Shown here: positions 9,062-19,539 of the stretch, in pieces
Layout of the letters: each line of letters starts with the position of its first letter
How positions within the stretch are numbered: position 1 is the first letter of the stretch
Assembly: GCF_001652915.1 (NCBI RefSeq)
Contig: NZ_BBQI01000030.1
Coordinates: forward strand, 57,896-121,895
Direction of reading: 5' to 3'
DNA from: Cupriavidus sp. D384
GTDB taxonomy: Bacteria > Pseudomonadota > Gammaproteobacteria > Burkholderiales > Burkholderiaceae
DNA: 64,000 bases
Translations under genes and position numbers: made by a program
Notes under the pieces: model-generated
Seen by the model: the letters and a program-made list of their open reading frames with translations, nothing else
Told to the model about the DNA's origin: nothing
Database searches by the model: none

Positions 9062-10023
9062 TTGTCGCCTCCCTGTTGCCACGCGCGCCGCTGCAGGCCG
9101 AAATACGAGAACAGGATGGCCGCCAGCAGGAACGGCACCATCATCGTGGCAAGTGCCGCGCCTTCGCCCAGCGACCCGCCCGGAATGGCGCGCTGGAACG
9201 ACAGCGTAGCCATCAGGTGCGTGGCATTGAGCGGACCGCCGCGCGTGAGCACGTAGATCAGCTGGAAATCGGTAAAGGTGAACAGCACCGAGAACGTCAT
9301 CACCACGGCGATGATCGGCGTCAGCAGGGGCAGGGTCACGTAGCGGAACTGCTGCCACGGCGTCACGCCGTCGATGGAGGCCGCCTCGTACAGCGTGGGC
9401 GAGATGGTCTGCAGCCCGGCCAGCAGCGAGATGGCAACGAACGGGATGCCGCGCCAGACATTGGCCGCAATCGTCGAAAACCGTGCCAGCCAAGGGTCGC
9501 CCAGAAAGTCGATATAGCGGTCGATCAGCCCGAGCTTGACCAGCGTCCAGCTGATGACCGAGAACTGGGCATCGTAGATCCACCAGAACGCAAGCGCCGA
9601 CAAGGCCGTGGGAACGATCCACGGCAGCAGCACCACGGCCCGGAAGAACGACTTGAATGGCAGGTTGCGGTTCAGCAGCAGTGCCAGCCACAGCCCCAGC
9701 GCGAACTTCAGCACGCTGGCGAACAGTGTGTAGAAGATCGTGTTGAAGAGCGCCAGCTGGGTCACCGAATCGCTGGCCAGGTAAGCGAAGTTGTCCAGCC
9801 CGATCCACGCCCCGGGCCGGCCGATCTTGGTGTCGGTGAAGCCCAGCCAGACACCCAGCCCGAGCGGATAGGTCAGGAAGATCAGCAGCAGCAGCGCCGT
9901 GGGCAACATGAACAGCAGCCCAAGCGCCTGGCGGTTGTCGGACAGCCGGGACAGCATCGATCGCCGGGCCGGCTGGGCAGGGGGCCGCTGCGAGGCAGGC
10001 GGCGTCGCAGCGGTATTCTGCAT
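9058..10023 (-). CDS. Sugar ABC importer permease, MalF-type
   Basis: This 321-residue permease has a proline/glutamine-rich cytoplasmic N-terminus and six hydrophobic helices. The first is near residues 33-55 (LGLLFMLPTALLLLIFLTYP). The EAA loop reads LYEAASIDGVTPWQQFRYVT. It begins four bases after the stop of the binding-protein gene and overlaps the next permease start. It forms the heterodimeric channel with the downstream MalG-type protein. Confidence 0.92.
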   Translation of the reverse strand: MQNTAATPPASQRPPAQPARRSMLSRLSDNRQALGLLFMLPTALLLLIFLTYPLGLGVWLGFTDTKIGRPGAWIGLDNFAYLASDSVTQLALFNTIFYTLFASVLKFALGLWLALLLNRNLPFKSFFRAVVLLPWIVPTALSALAFWWIYDAQFSVISWTLVKLGLIDRYIDFLGDPWLARFSTIAANVWRGIPFVAISLLAGLQTISPTLYEAASIDGVTPWQQFRYVTLPLLTPIIAVVMTFSVLFTFTDFQLIYVLTRGGPLNATHLMATLSFQRAIPGGSLGEGAALATMMVPFLLAAILFSYFGLQRRAWQQGGDK

Positions 10024-10027
10024 CGCG

Positions 10028-11347
10028 TCAGGCCTTGTAGTAGCGCTCGGCGCGCTGCGCCGCGCGGGCCGCGGCTTCCTTGGGCGTCTTCGATCCGCTG
10101 GCCGCCTCGGCCACCATGTCGAGCACGATGTAGTCGGCCATGGCCGCCGCCGATGCCGTGCCCAGCGGGCCGGCGTGGCCGTTATCCAGCATCAGCGATG
10201 CCGCATCGCGGTACACGGTGTGCTTCGGATCGGCCGTCCAGATCGGGTTCGCCTCGTATTCCTTGAGCGGCTGGCTCACGTAGCCGATGGCGGCCTCCAT
10301 CCACGGGTTGTACTGCTCGGGCTCCATCATGAACTGCAGGAACGCCTTGGCCGCGTTCGGATATTTGCAGTACTTGAAGATCATCATCTGCGTGATCTGC
10401 ATCAGCTCGGTCGGCTTGCCGCTCTTGCCGATCGGAAAGTGCGCGTGCTGGATGTCCTTCGCCATCTCCTGCAGCTTGGGCTCCTTCGAATTCTTGGCCG
10501 CGTAGTAGACCGAGATGCCGTTGGCGGTCAGGCTGACCTGCCCGTCCAGGAACGCCTTGTTGTTCGACGGGTCCTGCCATGACAGCGTGCCGGGCACGAA
10601 CGTGGGGTAGAGCTGTTTGGCGTACTCCAGCGCAGCCCAGGTCTCGGGCGAATTCACCACCACCTTGCCCTTGGTATCCACAAGCATGCCGCCGTGCGAC
10701 CACAGCAGCCAGTGCGCCCAGTTATTGCCGTCGCCCACGGCCTTGCCCAGCGCGAAGCCGGGTGGCGTGCCCTTGGCCTTCAGCGCCTGGCACAGCTTCA
10801 GGAAGCCCGCCGTGTCCTTGGGGATGCTGTCGAAGCCCGCGGCCTTGACGTGGCTTTCGCGGTAGACCAGCGCATTGCCCACCACGCCCAGCGGCACGGC
10901 AATCCACTTGCCGCTGTGCATGCCGTATTTCTTGCAGACGTCGTACCAGCCGCCGTGCTTGCTGCCCAGGTACGTGGCAACGTCGGTCACGTCGACGAGC
11001 TTGTCTGGGTATTGCTGCGGGTCGTCGAACCAGCCCAGTACGATGTCCGGCCCGGTGCCCACGCTGGCCGCCACGGCCGCCTTGGGCCGCACGTCTTCCC
11101 AGCCTTCGTTGTCGATGCGCACTTCCACGCCGGTCAGCTCGCTGAACTTCTTCGCGTTGGCATTCCACAGGTCTTCGTCGCCCTGCACGAAGCGCTTCCA
11201 GCGCAGCACGCGCAGCTTGGCGCCGGCCTCGGGCTTGTACTGGAGCTGGGTGGCGGCATACGCCGGGGTGCCCAGCGCCGTGGTGGCAGCCACGGCCGCC
11301 GTCGATACCAGGAAATCGCGCCTTGTGAAGTTTCCGGAATGGCTCAT
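10028..11347 (-). CDS. Extracellular sugar-binding protein, Tat-exported
   Basis: A 439-residue substrate-binding protein of the MalE/UgpB type. The N-terminus has a twin-arginine signal (FTRRDFLVSTAAVAATTALG) ending near AYA, so it is probably exported folded to the periplasm. The mature part shows the LRVLRWKRF opening strand and a GTGPDIVLGWFDDPQQ segment typical of family 1 binding proteins. The ATG at 11347 has AGGAGACACAGC-like spacing upstream. It lies 34 bp after the ATPase gene and would deliver the ligand to the two permeases. The ligand is not visible from sequence. Confidence 0.9.
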   Translation of the reverse strand: MSHSGNFTRRDFLVSTAAVAATTALGTPAYAATQLQYKPEAGAKLRVLRWKRFVQGDEDLWNANAKKFSELTGVEVRIDNEGWEDVRPKAAVAASVGTGPDIVLGWFDDPQQYPDKLVDVTDVATYLGSKHGGWYDVCKKYGMHSGKWIAVPLGVVGNALVYRESHVKAAGFDSIPKDTAGFLKLCQALKAKGTPPGFALGKAVGDGNNWAHWLLWSHGGMLVDTKGKVVVNSPETWAALEYAKQLYPTFVPGTLSWQDPSNNKAFLDGQVSLTANGISVYYAAKNSKEPKLQEMAKDIQHAHFPIGKSGKPTELMQITQMMIFKYCKYPNAAKAFLQFMMEPEQYNPWMEAAIGYVSQPLKEYEANPIWTADPKHTVYRDAASLMLDNGHAGPLGTASAAAMADYIVLDMVAEAASGSKTPKEAAARAAQRAERYYKA

Positions 11348-11381
11348 TGCTGTGTCTCCTCCATGGTCATGCCAAGGGTGG

Positions 11382-12482
<1,101 letters not shown>

Positions 12483-12545
12483 GCGTTGCGTCTCCTTGTC
12501 GGGCGCCGCGCCGCCCTGCGGGGCGGCCGTGCCCGGGATGGTGCG

Positions 12546-14282
12546 TCAGTGGTTGTCTTTCGGCACGGCAGCGCCGCTCTTGCCCACCAGGAAATCCATG
12601 TCGGCGCCCAGGTTGGCCTGTTGCACGTGCTCGAAATACAGCCGCGTCCAGCCGCGCTCCATGGGCGGCGCAGGCGGCTGCCAGGCCGCGCGCCTTCGCG
12701 CCAGCTCCTCGTCCGATACGTGCAGGTGCAGCTTGCGGGCTTCCACGTCCAGCTCCACCATGTCGCCGTTCTGCACCAGCGCCAGCGGCCCGCCCGCAGC
12801 GGCCTCGGGCGTGACGTGCAGCACCACGGTGCCGTAGGCGGTGCCGCTCATGCGGGCATCGGAAATCCGCACCATGTCGGTAATTCCCTTGCGCAGCACC
12901 TTGGGCGGCAGCGGCATGTTGCCCGCTTCGGCCATGCCCGGATAACCGCGCGGGCCGCAGTTCTTCAGCACCAGCACGCAGTTCTCGTCGACATCGAGCG
13001 ATTCGTCGTCGAGCCGCCGGTGCATGTCCTCGCTGTCCTCGAACACCACCGCGCGGCCCGTGTGCCTGAGCAGCGCCGGGGTGGCTGCCGACGGCTTGAT
13101 GACCGCGCCATCGGGACTCAGGTTGCCGCGCAGCACCGCAATGCCGGCGTGCGGCTTGAAGGGCGCGTCGAAGGCGTGGATGACCTCGCGGTTCCAGTTC
13201 GGCGCGTCCTTGCAGTTGTCCCAGAGCGTATTGCCGTTGACGGTCAGCGCGTCGCGGTTCAGCAGCGGGCCAAGTTCCCGGATCACCGCGGGCAGCCCGC
13301 CGGCGTAGTAGAAATCTTCCATCAGGTGCCGGCCGGACGGCTGCAGGTCGACCAGGCAGGGCAGGGCGTGGCCCAGCGCATCCCAGTCGTCCAGGTTCAG
13401 TTTCACGCCGATGCGCCCGGCAATGGCCAGCAGATGGATCACCGCATTGGTGGACCCGCCAATGGCGGCATTGACCTTGATGGCATTCTCGAAGGCCTGG
13501 CGTGTCAGGATCTTCGACATCACCAGGTTGTCCTTGACCATCTGGACGATGCGCCGGCCCGAGGCGCGCGCCAGGATATTGCGGCGCCCATCCACGGCGG
13601 GAATTGCCGCGTTGCCTGGCAGGGCCATGCCCAGCGACTCGACCATGCAGGCCATGGTGGAGGCGGTGCCCATCGTCATGCAATGGCCGTGCGACCGGTG
13701 CATGCAGCCTTCGGCCTCGAAGAAGTCTTCCTGCGACATCTGCCCGGCGCGCACTTCCTCGGACATCTTCCAGACGTCGGTGCCGGAACCCAGTTCCTGC
13801 CCGCGAAATTTGCCGCTGAGCATCGGGCCGCCCGATATGCCGATTGTGGGCAGGTCGACGGAGGACGCGCCCATCATCAGCGCCGGGGTGGTCTTGTCGC
13901 AGCCCATCAGCAGCACCACGCCGTCAATGGGATTGCCGCGAATCGATTCTTCCACGTCCATGCTGGCGAGGTTGCGGAACAGCATCGCGGTGGGGCGCAG
14001 CATGGTTTCCCCCAGCGACATCACGGGGAATTCGAGCGGAAAGCCGCCGGCCTCCCACACGCCGGTCTTGACCTGGTCGGCCAGCGTCCGGAAATGCGAG
14101 TTGCAGGGGGTCAGTTCGGAATAGGTATTGCAGATGCCGATGACCGGCCGGCCATCGAACTGGTCATGGGGAATGCCGCGATTCTTCAGCCAGGACCGAT
14201 AGATGAAGCCATCGCGATCCAGTCGGCCAAACCATGCCTGGCTGCGCCTTTTGGGCGGCCCCGGCGGATTGTCGTCGTTCAC
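12546..14282 (-). CDS. IlvD/Edd-family dehydratase, L-arabinonate type
   Basis: A 578-residue Fe-S dehydratase. The candidate cluster cysteines sit in PVIGICNTYSELTPCN, LLMGCDKTTPALMMGA and EGCMHRSHGHCMTMGTAST. This pattern and the length match sugar-acid dehydratases (arabinonate, xylonate) better than dihydroxy-acid dehydratase for branched amino acids. The reaction would be aldonate to 2-keto-3-deoxy-aldonate. The start is a GTG at 14282 with AGGAGA five bases before it. It is the first gene of the operon, followed by a complete sugar ABC importer, so uptake and first catabolic step are co-expressed. A GntR-type palindrome lies about 120 bp upstream. The later pathway enzymes are not in the window. 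Confidence 0.88.
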   Translation of the reverse strand: MNDDNPPGPPKRRSQAWFGRLDRDGFIYRSWLKNRGIPHDQFDGRPVIGICNTYSELTPCNSHFRTLADQVKTGVWEAGGFPLEFPVMSLGETMLRPTAMLFRNLASMDVEESIRGNPIDGVVLLMGCDKTTPALMMGASSVDLPTIGISGGPMLSGKFRGQELGSGTDVWKMSEEVRAGQMSQEDFFEAEGCMHRSHGHCMTMGTASTMACMVESLGMALPGNAAIPAVDGRRNILARASGRRIVQMVKDNLVMSKILTRQAFENAIKVNAAIGGSTNAVIHLLAIAGRIGVKLNLDDWDALGHALPCLVDLQPSGRHLMEDFYYAGGLPAVIRELGPLLNRDALTVNGNTLWDNCKDAPNWNREVIHAFDAPFKPHAGIAVLRGNLSPDGAVIKPSAATPALLRHTGRAVVFEDSEDMHRRLDDESLDVDENCVLVLKNCGPRGYPGMAEAGNMPLPPKVLRKGITDMVRISDARMSGTAYGTVVLHVTPEAAAGGPLALVQNGDMVELDVEARKLHLHVSDEELARRRAAWQPPAPPMERGWTRLYFEHVQQANLGADMDFLVGKSGAAVPKDNH

Positions 14283-14402
14283 TCGGGTCTCCTGCGTTCT
14301 GCTTCTTTTAGGGGGTGCAGATCCGGATGCCCGCGACCCAATCCCGCGCCGCACGCATGCCGAGTTGAACCGAGTCTAGGTCAGGGTATTGGACAGGTAA
14401 AG

Positions 14403-14413
14403 TGGTATTACCA
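14403..14413. promoter_or_regulatory. GntR/FadR-type operator palindrome
   Basis: TGGTATTACCA is a perfect 5-1-5 palindrome with the TGGT-n3-ACCA shape bound by FCD-type GntR regulators. It sits in the 219-bp gap upstream of the dehydratase-ABC operon. No GntR gene is in the window. Binding is inferred from form and place only. Confidence 0.45.
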
Positions 14414-14501
14414 ATATGCGGTATGGGGCTTTCCCGGATGCCGGCCGGCCGCCGGTCATGACGCGCCGCAGCAGTCGAAGCCTCGTTTTGCGCCGTTTGG
14501 G

Positions 14502-15818
14502 TCAGCCCGCGATCAGCAGCATCGCCGCGTGCAGCAGCACGCCAACCATGCCGCCGACGAAGGTGCCGTTGATGCGGATGTACTGCAGGTCGCTGCCAAT
14601 TTCGAGTTCGATCTTGCGGCTGATCTCGTTGGCATCCCAACCCTTGACCACTTCCGCGATCAGCATGGGCACCAGATGACGGTAACGGCTCACGGTGAGC
14701 TGGACGCAATGCAGCCACCAGGCGTTCAGCTTGCGCTGCAAGGCGGGATCGTCGCGTACGCTGGCGCCGAGCGATGCCAGCAGGTCGGCCAGCATGGCGC
14801 GCGCCAGAGAATCGTGCCGAACGGCATCGGCGCTGATCCAGTCGCGCACGCGTTGCCAGAGCGCGCGGTAGCTGTCCTCACGTTCCAGGTGGCGCAGGAA
14901 GTCGCGCATCCATAGCCGGCCGATGCGCCGGTAGCGTTCCGATGTGCGCAGCCTGTCGATCATGGCCAGCACGGCTTCGTCGAATTGCTGCCGCAGCGGA
15001 TGATCAGGCTCGGTGCGCACCTCGTGCAGCAGTGCGATCACGCCTTCCACGAACTTGTTGACGATGTACGCATCGAGCCGCACCGGCGTATAGCGCGACG
15101 CCTCGCTGAACTTGGCCTGCAGCAGGCCGGCGTTCTCGGCCAGCCATTGCTCCAGCGCGGTCAGGGCGCGCTCCAGCAGCGGCTGATGCCGCTGGGTCTC
15201 GGTCAGGATCTGCAGCAGATGGCCGGCGATGCCCGACACATCGAGCGCGCGCAGGCCCGGCAGCGCCCCGCGCTGGATCAGGCGGGCAACCTCGTCGTCG
15301 TCGAACACGCGCAGCAGGGCCGGCAACGCGTCCACGGCCGGATCGGCCAGCGCGCGGCTGTTGCCTGGCGTCACCAGCCACGCGGCCACCGCCTGTGCGG
15401 TGTTATGCGTGCGCAAGCGGCTGACGATGACTTCGGGCGTCAGGAAATTACGCTCCACAAAGGTCCCCAGGCTTTCGGCGATGCGTTGCTGGTTGCGCGG
15501 GATCACCGCCGTATGGGGCACCGGCACGCCGAACGGATGCCGGAACAGGGCCACCACCGCGTACCAGTCGGCCACCGCGCCAACGGTGCCGGCCTCGGCA
15601 AAGGCGCGTACCCAGGCCAGCCACGGGTAATGGGGCTGGCCCAGCACGCTCGCCACCAGCAGCGCCAGCATCGCCAGCAGCAGGCCGGTTGCGGTAGTGC
15701 GCATGCGGCGCAGGTCGCGGTCACTGCGCTGGTCGGGTCGATGAGATTGGCCCGCAGCGGCGGGCAGGGCGCCGGACGTCTCCGACTCGGTTGGCGGAAG
15801 TCCGGCGCGGTCGCTCAT
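14502..15818 (-). CDS. DUF445 family membrane protein
   Basis: A 438-residue protein. A hydrophobic helix near residues 43-62 (TGLLLAMLALLVASVLG) is followed by the conserved AGTVGAVADWYAVVALFRHPFG block of the DUF445 (YjiN-like) family. A long helical middle leads to a second hydrophobic helix at the C-terminus (GMVGVLLHAAMLLIAG). Function of the family is not known. It lies 7 bp after the PHA depolymerase gene, so it may be read with the PHA operon, although no functional link is established. Confidence 0.85.
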   Translation of the reverse strand: MSDRAGLPPTESETSGALPAAAGQSHRPDQRSDRDLRRMRTTATGLLLAMLALLVASVLGQPHYPWLAWVRAFAEAGTVGAVADWYAVVALFRHPFGVPVPHTAVIPRNQQRIAESLGTFVERNFLTPEVIVSRLRTHNTAQAVAAWLVTPGNSRALADPAVDALPALLRVFDDDEVARLIQRGALPGLRALDVSGIAGHLLQILTETQRHQPLLERALTALEQWLAENAGLLQAKFSEASRYTPVRLDAYIVNKFVEGVIALLHEVRTEPDHPLRQQFDEAVLAMIDRLRTSERYRRIGRLWMRDFLRHLEREDSYRALWQRVRDWISADAVRHDSLARAMLADLLASLGASVRDDPALQRKLNAWWLHCVQLTVSRYRHLVPMLIAEVVKGWDANEISRKIELEIGSDLQYIRINGTFVGGMVGVLLHAAMLLIAG

Positions 15819-15825
15819 GCGCGGC

Positions 15826-16668
15826 TCAATGCAGGTCCTGCCGCAGGAACCCGCGGATCACGGGCGCCACGTCTGCCGCACGCGACACCAGGAACAGGTG
15901 ACCATCGTCGATCACATGCAGCCTGGCCTGACGGATGCGCGCCGCCAGGATCTTGGCGTTCGCCAGCGGCACGATCGGGTCGTCGTTGCCATGCATGACC
16001 AGCGTGGGCTGGCGCAGGCCGCCCAGCCACGGCAGGCTGCTCCAGCCCCAGGCGGCCAGCAACTGGTAGACGTACCCGCGTCCGCGCGGCGGCTCGATAT
16101 GGCGGCTGTGCTCGCGCAGCAGTTCGATGTCATGACGATAGGCACCGCCGTACAGATCCCCGCCGATCTTTTCCAGATAGGCGGGATCGGTATAGCGGCG
16201 CGGCCCGATCATCCTTGCCAGCACCGACGGCCTGGCCGGCACCATGATGACGCCGGGTGACGTTGCCGCCAGGATCAGCCGCCGGCAGCGCTGGGGATAG
16301 AGATGCGCAAACTCCTGTGCGAGCGCGCCGCCCCACGAGACCCCCAGCACGTCCACCTGCCCGGCATAGCCCAGGTGCGTCAACAGGTTGTCCGCCAGCA
16401 GGCTAAGGTTGGAGAAGCGATACGGCATGACCGGCGTGGGCGAACCGCCGACGCCGGGAATATCGAAAATGACGACCTCCACGTCGCCAAGCGCCGCGAT
16501 CAGCGGTTCCACCAGCTCCAGATTGGCGCCGATGCCGTTGAACAGCAGCAGGGGCGGGGTGCCGCCACTGCCGCGACGGATGCCGACGCGCAGCGTCCGG
16601 CCGTCCAGGTCAATGGTGCGAATGTCCAGTTTGCCGCCGGTTTGGGCTTGGCACGCTGCCTGATTCAT
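15826..16668 (-). CDS. phaZ: Intracellular medium-chain PHA depolymerase
   Basis: A 280-residue alpha/beta hydrolase. The nucleophile elbow GVSWGG places Ser at about residue 111, with the acid in HGNDDPIVPL and the histidine in DDGHLF. The oxyanion region LLFNGIGANLELVEPL is characteristic of intracellular mcl-PHA depolymerases, which release 3-hydroxyalkanoates from storage granules. The ATG at 16668 has AAGGA upstream; an upstream in-frame Met lacks one. It follows the phasin gene by 62 bp within the PHA operon, which supports the assignment. A generic esterase is the alternative. Confidence 0.85.
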   Translation of the reverse strand: MNQAACQAQTGGKLDIRTIDLDGRTLRVGIRRGSGGTPPLLLFNGIGANLELVEPLIAALGDVEVVIFDIPGVGGSPTPVMPYRFSNLSLLADNLLTHLGYAGQVDVLGVSWGGALAQEFAHLYPQRCRRLILAATSPGVIMVPARPSVLARMIGPRRYTDPAYLEKIGGDLYGGAYRHDIELLREHSRHIEPPRGRGYVYQLLAAWGWSSLPWLGGLRQPTLVMHGNDDPIVPLANAKILAARIRQARLHVIDDGHLFLVSRAADVAPVIRGFLRQDLH

Positions 16669-16730
16669 CTGGTTGTCCTTGTCGCGGGCGCCCCGGTAGG
16701 CGCCCGCCGGGCTTGCATGATGATCCGCGA

Positions 16731-17189
16731 TCACTGCGCGGGCTTGAACAGCGCCTTCAGTTCCTCCACATTCTCGGCGATTCGCTTGGTGGCTGCCGCC
16801 ACGCTGTCGACTTGCGTCTTCTGGGCGATGTCGGCCAGATCGCGCAGGTTGGTCAGCGACTTGTGCAGCGCGCTCTGCGTCAGTTCCACCGCGCCCGTGG
16901 CCGTGGCGCTGCCGCCTGCCACACCCGACTGCAGCATGCGGTCCTGCAGGCCGGACAACGTGCCGCGCACGATTTCGGCCTGCTTCTGGCTGAATGCCTG
17001 CACGCCGTCGAGCAGCGCGAGGTTGATCGTGGCCAGCGCGGCCAGGTCCTTGCGGCGCGCCTCGCCAATGGCGCCCACGTCAAAGCCGGGCAGGCGCAGG
17101 CGTTGCAGCGCGCTGGTGTAGGCGGAAAACAGGCCGCCAACCGGGTTGGCCGACGATGACTTCGATGCAGTAGTTTCCATGGTCTTCAT
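16731..17189 (-). CDS. Phasin family granule protein
   Basis: A 152-residue, helix-rich protein low in cysteine and rich in Ala, Gln and Leu, with the phasin pattern LATINLALLDGVQAFSQKQA and a C-terminal heptad-like tail (RIAENVEELKALF). Phasins coat PHA granules and set their number and size. It lies between the PHA synthase and depolymerase genes. Two ATG codons four codons apart are both possible starts; neither has a strong ribosome site. Confidence 0.88.
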   Translation of the reverse strand: MKTMETTASKSSSANPVGGLFSAYTSALQRLRLPGFDVGAIGEARRKDLAALATINLALLDGVQAFSQKQAEIVRGTLSGLQDRMLQSGVAGGSATATGAVELTQSALHKSLTNLRDLADIAQKTQVDSVAAATKRIAENVEELKALFKPAQ

Positions 17190-17240
17190 GCTAGTGGTGC
17201 TGTTGAGAAAAGAAACGTTCGATGCGACGATCGCCAGCGA

Positions 17241-18965
17241 TCAGGCGCCCGTGACGTAGGTGCCCGGCGCATTGCACAGGGCAGGGTGGCTTGCACTGCC
17301 CATCTGGGCCGGTGCATCGCGCCGGTCGCCCGAGCGCTCGGCCAGCCATACGCGCCAGTTGTCCCACCACGAATCCGCTTGCGCGGTGGCGCCGCCCAGC
17401 CAGGCGTCGGCATCTTCGGGCAGCGCCGCATCGGCGTTCACGAAGAACTTGGCTTTCGGATTGCCCGGCGGGTTGATCAGGCTCTGGATATGGCCGCTCG
17501 AACTCAGCACGAAGCGTGTATTGCCGCCGAACATGCGCGCCGTGTTGTAAACACCCTTCCAGGGCGTGATGTGGTCGGTGATGCCACCCACGATGTACTT
17601 GTCGCATGACACCTTGGACAGGTCGACCGGGGTGCCCAGCACGGTCAGCGCGCCGGGCCGGGAAAACACGTTGCCGGCAAAGATGTCCAGCAGCTGGCCG
17701 TGGAACTTGCCCGGCAGCCGGGTGGTGTCGTTGTTCCAGTACAGGATGTCGAACACCGGCGGCGCATTGCCCAGCAGGTAGTTGTTGATCCAGTAGTTCC
17801 AGACCAGGTCGTTGGGTCGCATCCACGCGAACACGCGCCCCATTTCGTTGCCTTCCAGCACGCCCTTCATGATGCTGTTCTGCTTGGCCGCCGAGATGCT
17901 CTCGGGGGTTGCGAACAGGCCAATCTGCGATTCGGCACTGCTGTCCAGCACGGCCACCATCAGCGTGGCGGCGTTGACCAGCCGTTCGCCGCGTGCCTCC
18001 AGGTGGCCCATCAGCGCCGACATGGTCATGGCCCCCGAACAGGCGCCGTGCAGGTTCACGTCGTCGCTGCCGGTAATCTCGCGCACCGCGTGGATGGCTT
18101 CGATCAGCGCGGACACGTAGGTGTCCATGTCCCAGTCGCGATGCTCGATCGTGGGATTGCGCCAGCTCACGGCGAACACCTGGAATTCGCTCTGCAGCAG
18201 GTAGTCGACGATGCTCTTGCCCTTCGACAGGTCGAACACGTAGTACTTGTTGATCTGCGGCGGCACGATCAGCTGCGGGCGCCCATGCACCTTGGCCGTG
18301 GCCGGCTTGTACTGGATCAGCTCCAGCACCTCGTTGCGGAACACCACCGCACCGGGCGACGTGGCCAGGTTCTTGCCCACCTCGAAGGCCGACGTGTCGA
18401 CCTGCGACGGCATGCCCTGGTTGCGCACGGCATCCATCACGGCGTTCTTCACGCCCGAGACCAGGCTGGTGCCGCCCGATTCGATGATCTTGCGCAGCGC
18501 GGCCGGATTGCCCAGCAGCGTGTTGGTGGGTGCCAGCGCGTCGGTCATCAACTGCAGCACGAACTGCGCGCGCTCCTTGCTGCGATCGTCCAGTGCCGAT
18601 CGATCGACAAAGCCACCCAGCGCGTTGCACCAGGCCAGATAGCTCTGCATCGCCACCCGATAGAACGGGTTGCTCTGCCAGGCGCTGTCGATAAAGCGCT
18701 TGTCGCCTTTCTGCGGCGCGGGGCCGCCGGTGCCGGCCAGCGCCGCCACCAGTTCGCGCGTCAGCGCGGCGGTCTGCTCGACCAGCAGGCCCGGCTGGCG
18801 CACAGTCTGCGCGCCCACCTGGCGCACGGTGTCCAGCACGTCGCACGGGCGCAGCCCGATAAACGGATTGAGCCTGGGCTGGTTCGTGGCCGCACGGCCG
18901 GCTTCCTGGTTCACGCCTTCCGGCGCGGCCAGTGCGCGTACGGGGGATTCAAGATTGGCTTGCAT
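17241..18965 (-). CDS. phaC: PHA synthase, class II-like
   Basis: A 574-residue synthase. The lipase-like box is GACSGA, with the nucleophile Cys near residue 309. The acid lies in GGITDHITPWKGV and the histidine in SSSGHIQSLINPP. A GACSG box, rather than the GxCxGG form of short-chain class I enzymes, points to medium-chain substrates as in Pseudomonas class II. The last box residue is Ala where Gly is usual. The ATG at 18965 has AGGAA ten bases upstream. Its operon supplies monomer (ligase and MaoC hydratase), granule coat and depolymerase, so a self-contained mcl-PHA pathway is encoded. Confidence 0.92.
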   Translation of the reverse strand: MQANLESPVRALAAPEGVNQEAGRAATNQPRLNPFIGLRPCDVLDTVRQVGAQTVRQPGLLVEQTAALTRELVAALAGTGGPAPQKGDKRFIDSAWQSNPFYRVAMQSYLAWCNALGGFVDRSALDDRSKERAQFVLQLMTDALAPTNTLLGNPAALRKIIESGGTSLVSGVKNAVMDAVRNQGMPSQVDTSAFEVGKNLATSPGAVVFRNEVLELIQYKPATAKVHGRPQLIVPPQINKYYVFDLSKGKSIVDYLLQSEFQVFAVSWRNPTIEHRDWDMDTYVSALIEAIHAVREITGSDDVNLHGACSGAMTMSALMGHLEARGERLVNAATLMVAVLDSSAESQIGLFATPESISAAKQNSIMKGVLEGNEMGRVFAWMRPNDLVWNYWINNYLLGNAPPVFDILYWNNDTTRLPGKFHGQLLDIFAGNVFSRPGALTVLGTPVDLSKVSCDKYIVGGITDHITPWKGVYNTARMFGGNTRFVLSSSGHIQSLINPPGNPKAKFFVNADAALPEDADAWLGGATAQADSWWDNWRVWLAERSGDRRDAPAQMGSASHPALCNAPGTYVTGA

Positions 18966-19013
18966 TGTTCTACTGTTCCTCACACCACATCGGTTCGGCT
19001 CTGGCCTGCGGCC

Positions 19014-19484
19014 TCAGCGCGCCGCCATCAGCATCGCCAGCGATTCCGCCAGCAGCGCCGGCCTGGTTTCACCTTCGATTTCCAGCGTATTGATCATCCG
19101 GGCGATGACCCGGCCGTCGCCCTTGTCTTCCACCGCCGCCAGCGTCACGCGGTTGCGCACCCGTGCACCTGCCTTGACCGGCGCCAGGAAACGCACCTTG
19201 TCGAGGCCGTAGTTCAGCCCTGCGCTGGCGTCGTGAGGCACCACGCCCACTTCCATCGACAGCGCGGCCAGCAGCGACAGGCTCAGGTAGCCGTGCGCGA
19301 TGGTCCCGCCGAACGGGCTCTCGCGCTGGGCGCGGTCCACGTCGACGTGAATCCACTGGCGATCGCCCGTGCAGTCGGCAAAGGCATCCACGCGAGCCTG
19401 ATCGACGATCAGCCAGCCCGATACGCCAAGCTCGCGCCCGACGAATTCGCCCAGGGTGTTCATGCTGTAGCCAGCAATGGTCAT
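19014..19484 (-). CDS. MaoC-type (R)-specific enoyl-CoA hydratase
   Basis: A 156-residue hot-dog-fold protein with the hydratase motif DCTGDRQWIHVD and the following GGTIAHGYLSLSL. Enzymes of this type turn trans-2-enoyl-CoA into (R)-3-hydroxyacyl-CoA, the monomer used by PHA synthases. AGGAGA nine bases before the ATG at 19484 fixes the start. It lies between the acyl-CoA ligase and PHA synthase genes, which makes a PhaJ-like role likely. Confidence 0.88.
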   Translation of the reverse strand: MTIAGYSMNTLGEFVGRELGVSGWLIVDQARVDAFADCTGDRQWIHVDVDRAQRESPFGGTIAHGYLSLSLLAALSMEVGVVPHDASAGLNYGLDKVRFLAPVKAGARVRNRVTLAAVEDKGDGRVIARMINTLEIEGETRPALLAESLAMLMAAR

Positions 19485-19539
19485 GTTGTTGTCTCCTCGC
19501 ACTCGTTCACTCGTGCATTCGTTCATGGGTTCGCTAGGG